Positions 1-7,941 of a stretch of DNA of 54,354 bases are shown here, in pieces. The stretch is from the NCBI GenBank assembly GCA_019873655.1, contig JAIOAU010000020.1, forward strand, positions 1-54,354, written 5' to 3'. Numbering within the stretch: the stretch's first letter is position 1; the number at the start of each line of letters is the position of its first letter. The translations under genes and the position numbers were made by a program. The notes below the pieces were generated by a model. That model made no database searches, was not told the DNA's origin, and worked only from the letters and a program-made list of their open reading frames with translations. The stretch is from Chloroflexota bacterium (GTDB lineage Bacteria; Chloroflexota; Anaerolineae; Anaerolineales; Villigracilaceae).

Positions 1-189
1 ATCCGCGCATTCAACGGCGCTTGGCGCTTGCAGTCACCTGGTGACCTTTGGCGATCTCCTCGCATCATGGAGAACGATTCAACTTTATACAATTACGCAA
101 CAAATCTTCTGTTGATAGCAATGATTATGTTCTGTGCCAGGTCGGTCAACTGCTGGTATGCATTGGCTATCTTGCTCTACGCGTTGTGA
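1..189 (+). CDS. possible C-terminal fragment of a membrane protein (cut by window edge)
   Basis: An open frame enters from the left edge in frame 1 and stops at the TGA at 187-189. Its last ~35 residues are mostly hydrophobic (NLLLIAMIMFCARSV, then WYALAILLYAL), which could be a terminal membrane segment. I do not recognise a family. It may equally be chance coding in a decayed region, because an insertion-sequence remnant follows and base use is more AT-rich than in the rest of the window. Confidence 0.2.
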   Translation: MRAFNGAWRLQSPGDLWRSPRIMENDSTLYNYATNLLLIAMIMFCARSVNCWYALAILLYAL

Positions 190-320
190 GCAGTCTCAAC
201 TTCCATGTGAAAAGTGGCAGCCTCGAGGGGATGTAGGGATGGGAACGATGAAATCATTATATAATGACACTTGAATCCAGTCAATTGAGGGAGCGCCTAA
301 AATTATGAGTAGAACAGGCT
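190..320. other. AT-rich spacer with a 14-bp palindrome
   Basis: No credible gene. It holds a perfect 14-bp palindrome, TCATTATATAATGA, at 252-265 that contains TATAAT-like hexamers on both strands. It could be an old promoter for the transposase remnant that follows. Confidence 0.35.
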
Positions 321-520
321 ATGAAATGTCCAAAATATGAGCGTACCGACTATCAACACAAGATTGGCAGAACTGCAGCGGGCAGTCAAAGGTATCGTTG
401 CTATTCATGTGGCTGCAGATATATTCCCATAAAGAAAATTCACGGTTAAATGCGGAAATTCGCCAAAAAGCGGTTCAAATGTACATGGATGGCATAAACC
501 TGAGGCGGGTGGTAGTCACA
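321..520 (+). pseudogene. IS1-like transposase remnant (frameshifted)
   Basis: From the ATG at 321 one frame reads MKCPKYERTDYQHK then GSQRYRCYSCGCRYIP and stops near 449. This resembles the zinc-ribbon N-terminus of IS1-type InsA proteins (CPxC, then GxQRYxCxxC), with the second Cys of the first pair replaced. In another frame the DNA continues with AEIRQKAVQMYMDGINLRR, the helix-turn-helix that normally follows the ribbon. The two halves are therefore one transposase start broken by a frameshift. Similarity is lost after about 520, before the kinase gene. No inverted repeats or target duplication were identified. Confidence 0.6.
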
Positions 521-586
521 AAGACAGAGAAAACTCGGTTATACTATCTTACAGACTCATCCTGTTTCGTCATGGTGGAGGACTTG

Positions 587-2080
587 ATGCCCAGTCTAAT
601 AGGACAATCCCTTGGCCGTTACCACATCCTGGAACAGCTTGGAGAAGGTGGAATGGCCATTGTCTATAAGGCCTTTGATACCCGCTTGGAAACGAATGTT
701 GCCATCAAGGTGATCCGCACTGAACAGTTGGCGCCCAGTCTGCTTGCCCATTCACGCAAGCGTTTTGAGCGCGAGGCAAAGTCACTGGCAGGCCTTACCC
801 ACCCGAACATCGCTAAGGTCACCGACTATGGCGAATATGATGGCCAGCCTTTCTTGGTGATGGAGTATATCCCCGGGGGAACGCTCAAGCGGCTCTTGAC
901 AGGTAGTCCCATGCCTTGGCAGGAAGCTGCCCGACTGTTGCTACCGGTAGCCCGCGCCTTGGAGTACGCTCATCAGCATGGCATCGTCCATCGGGATGTG
1001 AAACCCTCCAACATCCTAATCACGGAGTCTGGCGAGCCAATGCTTTCTGATTTTGGCGTTGCCAAGATCTTGGATGATGCGGCCACTGTTGACCTGACCG
1101 TAACAGGTGCCGCGGTGGGTACGCCGGAGTACATGGCCCCCGAGCAGGTAACCAGTAAACTGGTTGATCATCGCGCTGACATCTATTCACTGGGGATTAT
1201 CTTTTATGAAATGATTACCGGTCGTAAGCCGTACCGGGCGGATACTCCGCTGGCAGTACTGGTCAAACACGCCAGTGAACCTCTACCCCGTCCCAAACAG
1301 TTTGTCCCTGATTTGCCAGACCGGGTCGAAGAAGTGCTGCTCAAGGCGCTTACCAAACAACCCAATGACCGTTATCAGAACATGGGCGAACTGATCTTGG
1401 CTCTGGAGGACATCGCACATAATAAAGTCCTCCCGGTGAAGATGCGAAAAAAGCCAGTGCGTGACGTGTATCGCCCAGAAACTACCGTTGTGACAGGGCC
1501 GCCGGTCTCACAGCTATTTCCGTCCAAGGGCGTGAATGTCTATATACTGACTGCCATTATCATGTTCGGCTTGAGCGTGATCGGGGCGATTATTGTCGGC
1601 GCGTTTTTCCTTTTGCAGAAAATTGACACCCACCCGACGGTCAGCCAATCTCAGAGGCCAGAGGACAGGGGGGCGGTCTCTCCGTCGGCTCCAACAGACA
1701 CCCAATTGCCAACAGTGGAATTGCCCACAGAAACGCCCTATATTCCTCCCACGGCTGTGCCAACTGACACCCCCCGACCTCAGCCCACCAATCCGCCCCA
1801 GCCTCTCAGTCCCATGTTCACAGCGAGCGAGCCGATGTTCTGCCGGGAAGGGCCCGGAACTCAGTATGACCCACCCTGGCAGTTGAATGCGGGCGATCGG
1901 GTACCAGTGATTGGATACTGGTACAGGGATTCTTCCTGGTTACTGGTGGACATCAACGACTCTAGAACGCGCACTGACTGCTGCTGGGTTCGCGGGAATG
2001 GCAGCCTGAACGTCAACCGGGATCAGCTGAATCCCATCAGCACTATCCCAGACCGCATGAATTGTTCCTCGGTACGATGA
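587..2080 (+). CDS. membrane-anchored Ser/Thr protein kinase with C-terminal SH3-like domain
   Basis: 497 residues. An N-terminal PknB-type kinase domain (about 10-270) has the Gly-rich loop LGEGGMAIVYKA, invariant Lys41 in VAIKV, the catalytic loop HRDVKPSN (Asp137), DFG (Asp155) and APEQ. A juxtamembrane basic stretch leads to one transmembrane helix (about 318-345), then a Thr/Pro-rich outer linker, then a bacterial SH3-like module (about 407-490: REGPGTQYDPPWQLNAGD, WVRGNG). The kinase should face the cytoplasm and the SH3 domain the cell exterior, consistent with wall sensing. The start is set by GGAGG at 576-580 before the ATG at 587; longer in-frame starts run through transposase debris. 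It is a paralogue of the next gene, 45 bp downstream, but visibly more AT-rich. Confidence 0.9.
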   Translation: MPSLIGQSLGRYHILEQLGEGGMAIVYKAFDTRLETNVAIKVIRTEQLAPSLLAHSRKRFEREAKSLAGLTHPNIAKVTDYGEYDGQPFLVMEYIPGGTLKRLLTGSPMPWQEAARLLLPVARALEYAHQHGIVHRDVKPSNILITESGEPMLSDFGVAKILDDAATVDLTVTGAAVGTPEYMAPEQVTSKLVDHRADIYSLGIIFYEMITGRKPYRADTPLAVLVKHASEPLPRPKQFVPDLPDRVEEVLLKALTKQPNDRYQNMGELILALEDIAHNKVLPVKMRKKPVRDVYRPETTVVTGPPVSQLFPSKGVNVYILTAIIMFGLSVIGAIIVGAFFLLQKIDTHPTVSQSQRPEDRGAVSPSAPTDTQLPTVELPTETPYIPPTAVPTDTPRPQPTNPPQPLSPMFTASEPMFCREGPGTQYDPPWQLNAGDRVPVIGYWYRDSSWLLVDINDSRTRTDCCWVRGNGSLNVNRDQLNPISTIPDRMNCSSVR

Positions 2081-2125
2081 TCCGGCTTGGGTGCCTACCG
2101 GGATTAACCGTGCATGGAGGCTTGC

Positions 2126-3916
2126 ATGTCTGATCTGACCGGCCACTCCCTCGGACGCTACCAAATCCTCGAACAACTCGGCCAGGGCGGCATGGCGACC
2201 GTCTACAAAGCCTACGACACCCGCCTCGAACGCGACGTCGCCGTCAAAGTCCTGCGCACCGACCAGTTCGCGCCCGCAACGCTGGAGCGCATCCTCAAGC
2301 GTTTCGAGCGCGAAGCCCGCGCCCTGGCCAAACTGACCCACCCCAACATCGTCGGCGTGATTGACTACGGTGAGCATGAAGGCGCGCCCTATCTCGTCAT
2401 GGAATACCTCCCCGGCGGCACGCTCAAGCAGCGCCTGGGCAAACCGATGCCCTGGCAGGACGCCCTGCGCCTGCTCCTGCCGATTGCGGATGCCCTGAAT
2501 TATGCCCACCAGCATAACATTCTGCACCGCGACGTCAAGCCGTCGAATATCCTGCTGACCGAAAACGGCCAGCCCATGCTGACCGACTTCGGCATCGCCA
2601 AGATACTGGATTTGGAAGACGGGCAGACGCTGACGGCCACCGGCGTGGGTGTGGGCACGCCCGAATACATGTCCCCGGAGCAGGGGTTGGGCAAGCCGGT
2701 GGACGCCCGCACCGACGTCTATTCGCTTGGCATCGTGCTGTATGAACTGGTCACCGGCCGCAAGCCCTTCCAGGCCGATACCCCGATGGCGGTGGTGCTG
2801 ATGCAGGCGACCGAGCCTTTGCCGCGCCCCACCCATTTCGTCCCTGACCTGCCCGAAGCGGTGGAAAAACTCCTGCTCAAAGCCCTGGCGAAGCAGCCGC
2901 AAGACCGCTACGCGAGCATGGCCGAGATGGCCGCGGCGATGGAAAGGATAGTTGTCAGTGTTCAGTCATCAGTGTTCAGTGGACAGTCGTCCGTGGTCGG
3001 TTCTGCAATCTCCATCTCTCAATCCCCAATAACCAATCAACAATCTGCAATCCTCAATCAACAATCCGACGCCGCCACCATTGACCAGGGCGCCACCGGC
3101 GAGACCTTCGACAGCGGGGCGACCGTCCTGCAGGAAGAAACGATCGGCGAGCATTTGGCGCGCGCTGCTGCCGGGAACGAACTCACCCTGACGCTCGCCC
3201 CTGGCGTCACCATGACCTTCGTGCGCATCCCCGCCGGCCCCTTCCAGATGGGCAGCCCGAAAGGCGAAGGCGACAGCGATGAACACCCCCAGCATGAAGT
3301 CTATCTGGACGAGTACTGGATGGGCAAGACGCCGGTGACCAACCGGCAGTACGAAGCCTTCGTGCGCGCCACGGGCCGGGAAGCGCCAGGACATTGGAAA
3401 AAAGGCTTCATTCCAGAAGGAAAGGAAGAACATCCGGTCGTGTATGTCTCCTGGCACGATGCGGTTGCCTTCTGCGAGTGGTTGAGCCGGGTGAGCGGGG
3501 AAACGATACGCCTACCAAGCGAAGCGGAGTGGGAGAAAGCAGCGCGTGGGACGGATGGGCGGCGGTATCCCTGGGGGAACGAGAAACCGTCCAAGGCGTT
3601 GTGCAATTACGCAAGCGGCTGGTTTAGCGCGGGCACAACGCCGGTGGGGAAGTACAGTCCGCAGGGCGACAGTCCGTATGGCTGTGTGGACATGGCGGGG
3701 AACGTGTGGGAGTGGATGAATGATTGGTATGATGATGACTATTACAGCCAATCGTCCACCCGCAACCCGCCGGGCCCGGCAAGCGGCGAGGGCCGAGTGC
3801 TGCGCGGCGGCGCGTGGAGCAGCTACGAGAACTACGTCCGCGCCGCCTACCGCGGCAGGAGCGAACCCGGCTACCGCGACGTCTACATCGGTTTTCGTTG
3901 CTCCCGCTCGCCTTGA
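2126..3916 (+). CDS. Ser/Thr protein kinase fused to FGE-sulfatase-like domain
   Basis: 596 residues. The kinase domain (1-270) is very like the upstream kinase: LGQGGMATVYKAYD, Lys41, HRDVKPSN, DFG, SPEQ. A Ser/Gln-rich linker (about 275-315) follows, encoded by degenerate tandem repeats, then an FGE-sulfatase (SUMF1/EgtB-like) domain to the C-terminus: FVRIPAGPFQMGS, PVTNRQYEAF, RLPSEAEWEKAARG, WGNE, DMAGNVWEW, RVLRGGAW, GFRC. The catalytic Cys pair of true formylglycine-generating enzymes is not evident, so this is more likely a ligand- or protein-binding version, as in Pkn1-type kinases. No membrane segment was seen. ATG at 2126 is preferred over 2114 because GGAGG lies at 2116-2120. Confidence 0.9.
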   Translation: MSDLTGHSLGRYQILEQLGQGGMATVYKAYDTRLERDVAVKVLRTDQFAPATLERILKRFEREARALAKLTHPNIVGVIDYGEHEGAPYLVMEYLPGGTLKQRLGKPMPWQDALRLLLPIADALNYAHQHNILHRDVKPSNILLTENGQPMLTDFGIAKILDLEDGQTLTATGVGVGTPEYMSPEQGLGKPVDARTDVYSLGIVLYELVTGRKPFQADTPMAVVLMQATEPLPRPTHFVPDLPEAVEKLLLKALAKQPQDRYASMAEMAAAMERIVVSVQSSVFSGQSSVVGSAISISQSPITNQQSAILNQQSDAATIDQGATGETFDSGATVLQEETIGEHLARAAAGNELTLTLAPGVTMTFVRIPAGPFQMGSPKGEGDSDEHPQHEVYLDEYWMGKTPVTNRQYEAFVRATGREAPGHWKKGFIPEGKEEHPVVYVSWHDAVAFCEWLSRVSGETIRLPSEAEWEKAARGTDGRRYPWGNEKPSKALCNYASGWFSAGTTPVGKYSPQGDSPYGCVDMAGNVWEWMNDWYDDDYYSQSSTRNPPGPASGEGRVLRGGAWSSYENYVRAAYRGRSEPGYRDVYIGFRCSRSP

Positions 3917-3924
3917 TTCTGGGG

Positions 3925-4090
3925 TTCTGGTTTCTGGAGTTCTGGAATTCTGACTTGGGGGGTCTGGGGGGCTTTGCCCCCCAGCGGAATCGATTTTTAA
4001 AAAACAGACTTTTTCGCTCCGAATTTAGCCATGGCCCTCTCTCTCGGACTATATGACTATCCGACCATTCGACTACCTGACTTTCATGGG
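3925..4090. repeat. degenerate short tandem repeats and a GC hairpin downstream of the kinase
   Basis: Three blocks fill the space after the kinase. At 3925-3960 a TTCTGG-type motif repeats. At 3964-3984 is a perfect hairpin, CTGGGGGGC-TTT-GCCCCCCAG, possibly a terminator although the T-run is 10 nt away. At 4047-4086 five tandem octamers begin GAC (GACTATAT, GACTATCC, GACCATTC, GACTACCT, GACTTTCA). No gene is supported between 3917 and 4178. Confidence 0.6.
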
Positions 4091-4178
4091 CAAGACCTGC
4101 GATCCCTTCTCCCCGCCAACCTGTGCCCTGTTGAACCTGTAGCAGGTATTCGTCTTTCGGTTGTCGAACTTCACAAAA

Positions 4179-4595
4179 TCAATCGAAATACTTCGCTAAC
4201 AGTGTGCGGATAGCCTCCGCCACCTGCTTGCGTGTGCCGGGATCTTTGATTCTGGCAAGGTCGAGCGCCACGGCTGCCGCCTCCGGCGGCAGGTTCTGCA
4301 AATCCGGATTGCCCAGGCTGAAGGCTTCCATCGCCGGCCAGCCGGCCAGTTCGAGAAGTTCGTTGGGATTGATGTCGAAATGGCGCGCAATCAATACACA
4401 GGATGTGATGTTCGGGCGCTGGCCGGTCATGATGCGCCGGACGGCCTGATGGTCCAGCCCGGAACGCAGCGAGGCTTCCCGCATGCTTTCATTTTTCCGC
4501 GCGAGCAGTTCGCGCAGGCGGTTTCGGATGGGTTCCGGGTCGTAGGGTTTTTCGTAACTGCTGCGGCGGGTGCGGGCGACCGGGTCAACTGGCAT
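4179..4595 (-). CDS. XRE/Cro-type helix-turn-helix regulator
   Basis: 138 residues. After a basic N-terminus, residues about 21-80 read as an HTH_3-type domain: IRNRLRELLARKNESMREASLRSGL then AVRRIMTGQ, with ARHFDINPNELLELAGW after it. The C-terminal third is helical and of unknown function. It is transcribed divergently from the serine recombinase across a 76-bp AT-rich gap, the classic arrangement for a regulator of a small mobile element. GGAGAAGG precedes the ATG. I infer that it controls the recombinase promoter; no other function is visible. Confidence 0.8.
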   Translation of the reverse strand: MPVDPVARTRRSSYEKPYDPEPIRNRLRELLARKNESMREASLRSGLDHQAVRRIMTGQRPNITSCVLIARHFDINPNELLELAGWPAMEAFSLGNPDLQNLPPEAAAVALDLARIKDPGTRKQVAEAIRTLLAKYFD

Positions 4596-4671
4596 ACCTT
4601 CTCCGGATGGAATACAATTCGATTCGATGATTTCTCATTGAATTATATCCCGATTGATAAAGGAGGCAGGT

Positions 4672-6270
4672 ATGCCTAAAGCAGATGGTTCGCCGCCGTT
4701 GCGGGCGGTGGGATACCGCAGAGTCTCGATGCGAGAGCAGGTGGATGGGTTCAGCCTGGATGCCCAGGAAAACAACATCGCCCATTACGCCGAGGAACAC
4801 GGCTGGGCCTTACTCGAAATCTACATGGATGCAGGCCTCTCGGCCAAGAAGGGCAGCCGCCGCCCGGCCTTCGAGCGGCTCCTGCAGGACGCCCAGGCGC
4901 GCAAGTTCGATGTTGTGATTGTGGACAAGGTGGATCGTTTCTACCGCCACTTGAGCGGTCTGCTCTCCACGCTCGACCTGCTCAACAGTTACGGCATCTC
5001 CTTCGTCTCTGTGCAGGAACATCTCGATTTCACAACGCCTTGGGGAAAGTTGATGCTGACTGTGCTTGGCACCCTGGCCGAGATTTATATTGATAATCTG
5101 CGCCAGGAAGTCCGCAAGGGCAAGCGCCAACGCGCCCGCCAGGGCTTATGGCTGGGCGCCATCCCATTCGGATATTGCAACGGATTGTGCTCGAAATGCA
5201 CCGACCCGAACGGCAGAGGATATTGCCCGAACTTTGGCCAGGCAGACCGGGGGGACGGGAAAGTCATGTTGCCGCATCCGATCGAGAGCGGAATCGTCCA
5301 GCAGGTCTTCGAGTGGTATCTCACCGGAGAGATGTCCGACCGTACAATCGCCGACCGGCTGAATGGGATGCAAATCACCCTGCCAGATGGCTCCCGTGTG
5401 CCCGCCAGACAGAAAGGCGCCCCTGGCCGCACCGGGCCGCGTCCCTTTAGCCGGGACGTGATTCGCGACATGCTCAATCGGGTGGCCTACACCGGCAAAG
5501 TTCCGTACCAGGGAGTAGCGGATGACGGCCGGCACCGCAAACGCAAGGCTCCGCTCGACTTGTTTCCGGCCAATCACGCCGCGCTGATCGACGATGCCAC
5601 GTTTGAACGAGCGCGCGCCATCCGCGAATTGAAAGGCCTGACCCCCTTGAGCGATGTTCACCCGGCGCGCATTTATCCGCTGACGGGGATTCTGCGCTGC
5701 GGTTTTTGCGGCGGCAAAATGCGCGGGGTTTCGAAAGACCATGGCTACCGTTATTACAAGGACAGCAACCAGCAAGACCGCGTCTGCAAGTGCCAGCAAA
5801 ACGTGGTCCGAGCAGATTGGATCGAAAAACAAGTGGTGGATTGGTTGAAATCTGTCATAGAATCCGGCATCAATGATGTTGCCCGACGGGCTATCGAGGA
5901 GTTCGAGCAAATCGAGTCCCGTTTCGAGCGCGCCAGAAAACTCTACCTGGCTGGCGAGATTTCCGGGCAAGTATTCGAAGCCGAGCGAGAAAGGTACGAC
6001 GGATTAAAAAACGGCTTGCAGATTGATGGATGGCGTGCTACAATAGCAGTAGCAAATGCTATTGCGCCGCAATTGGCGCGCTGGCCGGAACTTTCCCAGT
6101 ATGAACGCAAAAGCCTGCTCCGACTCGCCATCGGAACAGGCTACTTGCGGAAAAACGCATTCGCGGCGGTCGAGCCAACGCTTGCGTTTTTGCCTTTAAC
6201 GAGGTCTGACGATACCAGACCTGGTAAAGGGGGTAACTGCGGGGAGGGCGGGATTCGAACCCGCGACTGA
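4672..6270 (+). CDS. large serine recombinase (site-specific integrase)
   Basis: 532 residues. The N-terminal resolvase catalytic domain reads AVGYRRVSMREQVDGFSLDAQ, with nucleophile Ser19, and later VDRFYRHLSGLLSTLDLLN. A Recombinase domain (about 150-330) contains an unusual Cys cluster (CSKCTDPNGRGYC). A zinc beta-ribbon (GILRCGFCGGKMRG, then CKCQQN) and a C-terminal coiled region follow. Family role: DNA integration and excision by two-strand cleavage through Ser. AGGAGG at 4661-4666 fixes the ATG at 4672. The last residues (GEGGIRTRD) are encoded by the 3' end of tRNA-Ser(GCT) read antisense, so the gene runs into the tRNA, as expected if the element integrated there. Confidence 0.92.
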   Translation: MPKADGSPPLRAVGYRRVSMREQVDGFSLDAQENNIAHYAEEHGWALLEIYMDAGLSAKKGSRRPAFERLLQDAQARKFDVVIVDKVDRFYRHLSGLLSTLDLLNSYGISFVSVQEHLDFTTPWGKLMLTVLGTLAEIYIDNLRQEVRKGKRQRARQGLWLGAIPFGYCNGLCSKCTDPNGRGYCPNFGQADRGDGKVMLPHPIESGIVQQVFEWYLTGEMSDRTIADRLNGMQITLPDGSRVPARQKGAPGRTGPRPFSRDVIRDMLNRVAYTGKVPYQGVADDGRHRKRKAPLDLFPANHAALIDDATFERARAIRELKGLTPLSDVHPARIYPLTGILRCGFCGGKMRGVSKDHGYRYYKDSNQQDRVCKCQQNVVRADWIEKQVVDWLKSVIESGINDVARRAIEEFEQIESRFERARKLYLAGEISGQVFEAERERYDGLKNGLQIDGWRATIAVANAIAPQLARWPELSQYERKSLLRLAIGTGYLRKNAFAAVEPTLAFLPLTRSDDTRPGKGGNCGEGGIRTRD

Positions 6271-6330
6271 GGTTCAAGCCCCAGTACTCACTTAGCAGGC
6301 GAGCCCAATCGGCCTCTCTGGCACCTCCCC
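6240..6330 (-). tRNA. tRNA-Ser(GCT)
   Basis: Class II cloverleaf read on the minus strand. The 7-bp acceptor GGGGAGG/CCTCCCC, anticodon stem CTCGC/GTGAG with loop CTGCTAA (anticodon GCT), a long variable arm and T-loop GGTTCGAATCC are all present. The discriminator is G and no CCA is encoded. The recombinase frame overlaps its 3' end by about 30 bp. Confidence 0.95.
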
Positions 6331-6461
6331 AGGAATTGCAGATTGAGGATTGTAGATTGAGGATTGTAGATTGAAAATTGTTGACTGTCAAATCGCCGAT
6401 CCTCAATCAACAATCCTCAATCAACAATCAACAATCAACAATCCAACAATCGGCAATCCAG
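6331..6461. repeat. short tandem repeat block, inverted about its centre, between two tRNA-Ser genes
   Basis: The left half repeats GATTGAGGATTGTA; the right half repeats the complementary CAATCAACAATC/CCTCAATC units. The two halves could fold into one long imperfect hairpin. The same CAATC-type units occur inside the kinase gene near 3010-3067. There is no gene here. Confidence 0.75.
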
Positions 6462-6548
6462 CGGAGGGAGTGGGATTCGAACCCACGGCGGCTTTGCAGC
6501 CGCGACGGTTTTCAAGACCGTTGCCTTCAACCGCTCGGCCATCCCTCC
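6462..6548 (-). tRNA. tRNA-Ser(TGA)
   Basis: Class II tRNA on the minus strand: acceptor GGAGGGA/TCCCTCC, anticodon stem ACGGT/ACCGT with loop CTTGAAA (anticodon TGA), long variable arm CGCGGCTGCAAAGCCGC, T-arm GGTTCGAATCC, discriminator G, no encoded CCA. Confidence 0.95.
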
Positions 6549-6615
6549 GGGCGGGGGAGATTTTACCATAGATTTACCGGTCTATCTCTGCGCCGGGGAA
6601 AATCCTGGCCCGCGT

Positions 6616-7362
6616 TCAAATCCCTTTGCCGCGCTTCTGCCCAGCCCGGTACACGCCCACCTGACGGGCATACTTCAGCAGATCCCGCCGCCGGGCCAGC
6701 GTCTTCTTCGTCCAGGTCAGGGCAATTTGCGCGCCGGTCGGCGAGAAACGCGCGATAGGGGTTACCTGACGATTGAGGAGCGCCTTGCGCAGGTCGGCTG
6801 CGCTGAGGCCGTTGAAGCGCACAACCCCGCTGCCAATCAGTTCGCGCACATGCGCATCGCTGCCCGCCACCTCGCACAGATGCAACTGGTGCGCCAAACC
6901 ACGCAGGGGCGCGGTCTGGCTGTTGACCAGTAAACAGCCCGTGAAAATCTCGATCCCCACCAGCACTTTCGAGGCCTCCGGATGGGCGGCCACGCGGCGG
7001 ATATCGTCGTGGGTCAGGCTGTGCGCCAGCCGCGTGTTCGGGTGGGGAATCACAGCCAGGCCGCCCGCCTCGCCGATGCGGAGAATCGCCTCGATCAGCG
7101 GACGGTGCGAGGGAATCGGCCGCTCGATGAACAGGGCCAGAACATGCCCTTCCAGGGTCGTCAATTCCACGGCCGGCACCACGTCGATGCCATACTTCCC
7201 ACAAATCTCGCGCGCCTCGAGCGAACCGCGCAAATCATCATGGTCGGCAATGCCGATGACATCCAGATTGGCGTGATAGGCGGCGTATTCGAGAATCTCC
7301 GCCACCGTGTCGGTGCCGTCGATGCTGTAAAGAGAATGTACGTGAAGGTCTGCTCTGCCCAT
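6616..7362 (-). CDS. PHP-domain metal-dependent phosphoesterase
   Basis: 248 residues. PHP-family metal ligands are visible: HVHSLYSIDGT at the N-terminus, IADHDDLRG, the Glu in VPAVELTT, IPHPN and GSDAHVRELIGSG. Members are trinuclear-metal phosphoesterases acting on phosphorylated small molecules or nucleic-acid ends; the substrate cannot be told here. The C-terminal ~40 residues are basic (KKTLARRRDLLKYARQ). It is a stand-alone minus-strand gene in a tRNA-rich stretch with about 100 bp to the upstream thioesterase gene. Confidence 0.85.
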   Translation of the reverse strand: MGRADLHVHSLYSIDGTDTVAEILEYAAYHANLDVIGIADHDDLRGSLEAREICGKYGIDVVPAVELTTLEGHVLALFIERPIPSHRPLIEAILRIGEAGGLAVIPHPNTRLAHSLTHDDIRRVAAHPEASKVLVGIEIFTGCLLVNSQTAPLRGLAHQLHLCEVAGSDAHVRELIGSGVVRFNGLSAADLRKALLNRQVTPIARFSPTGAQIALTWTKKTLARRRDLLKYARQVGVYRAGQKRGKGI

Positions 7363-7462
7363 AGCCCCCCTTTTTCAATCGGGGTCATGCGGTCGAGAAA
7401 AACGACGTTGTCAGAAACGGTCTCCTGTGTGAAATGCGTCATCCATCAAGCCGGGTGAGCCT

Positions 7463-7855
7463 TTATTTTTGCTTGGCCTGCACCTTGCTCATAAAGCGCG
7501 CTTCATCTACAATGAAACGCTCGTGGATGGCCTGTCCGATGGTTTCGACTTCATCCCGCGCCTGAACGTGAAACGTCAACTGACGCCCCTGCACTTCGAC
7601 CAACTCGGCGCGCGCCCAGACCTTCATCCCAACCGGCGTGGGCGCCAGGTGGTGGACGTCAATCCGCCCGCCGACGGTGGTCTGCCCCTCGCCCAGACGA
7701 CCGGCCAACGCTTGGACGGCCGCCGATTCCATCAGCCCGACCAGCGCCGGGGTGGAATACACCGGCACCAGCCCGCTGCCCCAACGGGCGGCGGTATCGG
7801 CTTCGGTCACGATGATCTCGACTTCGGCACTCAGGCCAGGGGATAGGTCGCTCAT
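7463..7855 (-). CDS. FlK-like hot-dog thioesterase
   Basis: 130 residues, the usual size for the fluoroacetyl-CoA-thioesterase-like family. The triad motifs are recognisable: Thr in YSTPALVGLMESAA with Glu in LMES, and His in VHHLAPTPVGM. The family hydrolyses acyl-CoA thioesters. Most homologues are not known to act on fluoroacetyl-CoA, so the natural substrate is unknown. AGGAGG lies 6 bp before the ATG. It stands alone between the PHP gene and a small membrane-protein gene. Confidence 0.85.
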   Translation of the reverse strand: MSDLSPGLSAEVEIIVTEADTAARWGSGLVPVYSTPALVGLMESAAVQALAGRLGEGQTTVGGRIDVHHLAPTPVGMKVWARAELVEVQGRQLTFHVQARDEVETIGQAIHERFIVDEARFMSKVQAKQK

Positions 7856-7941
7856 GGATTCCTCCTGAGTTTTTCTCGGAATCGACCGGCCAAATCATAC
7901 CACAAATAAAGACCGCGCCCGGACCGTTTTCTCGAAAAAGG

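Noticed and set aside
48-236. A 62-residue open frame near the left edge
   Set aside because: No ribosome-binding site, no recognisable motif, and it overlaps another frame open to the edge.
2126-3916. Active formylglycine-generating enzyme
   Set aside because: The fold motifs are present but the catalytic Cys pair of true FGE is not evident, so only an FGE-like domain is claimed.
3917-4178. Left attachment site of the serine-recombinase element
   Set aside because: I searched this stretch by eye for a copy of the tRNA-Ser 3' end and found none, so no attachment site is called.
6331-6461. CRISPR-like repeat array
   Set aside because: The units are short, degenerate and contiguous with no unique spacers of constant length, and no cas genes are present.
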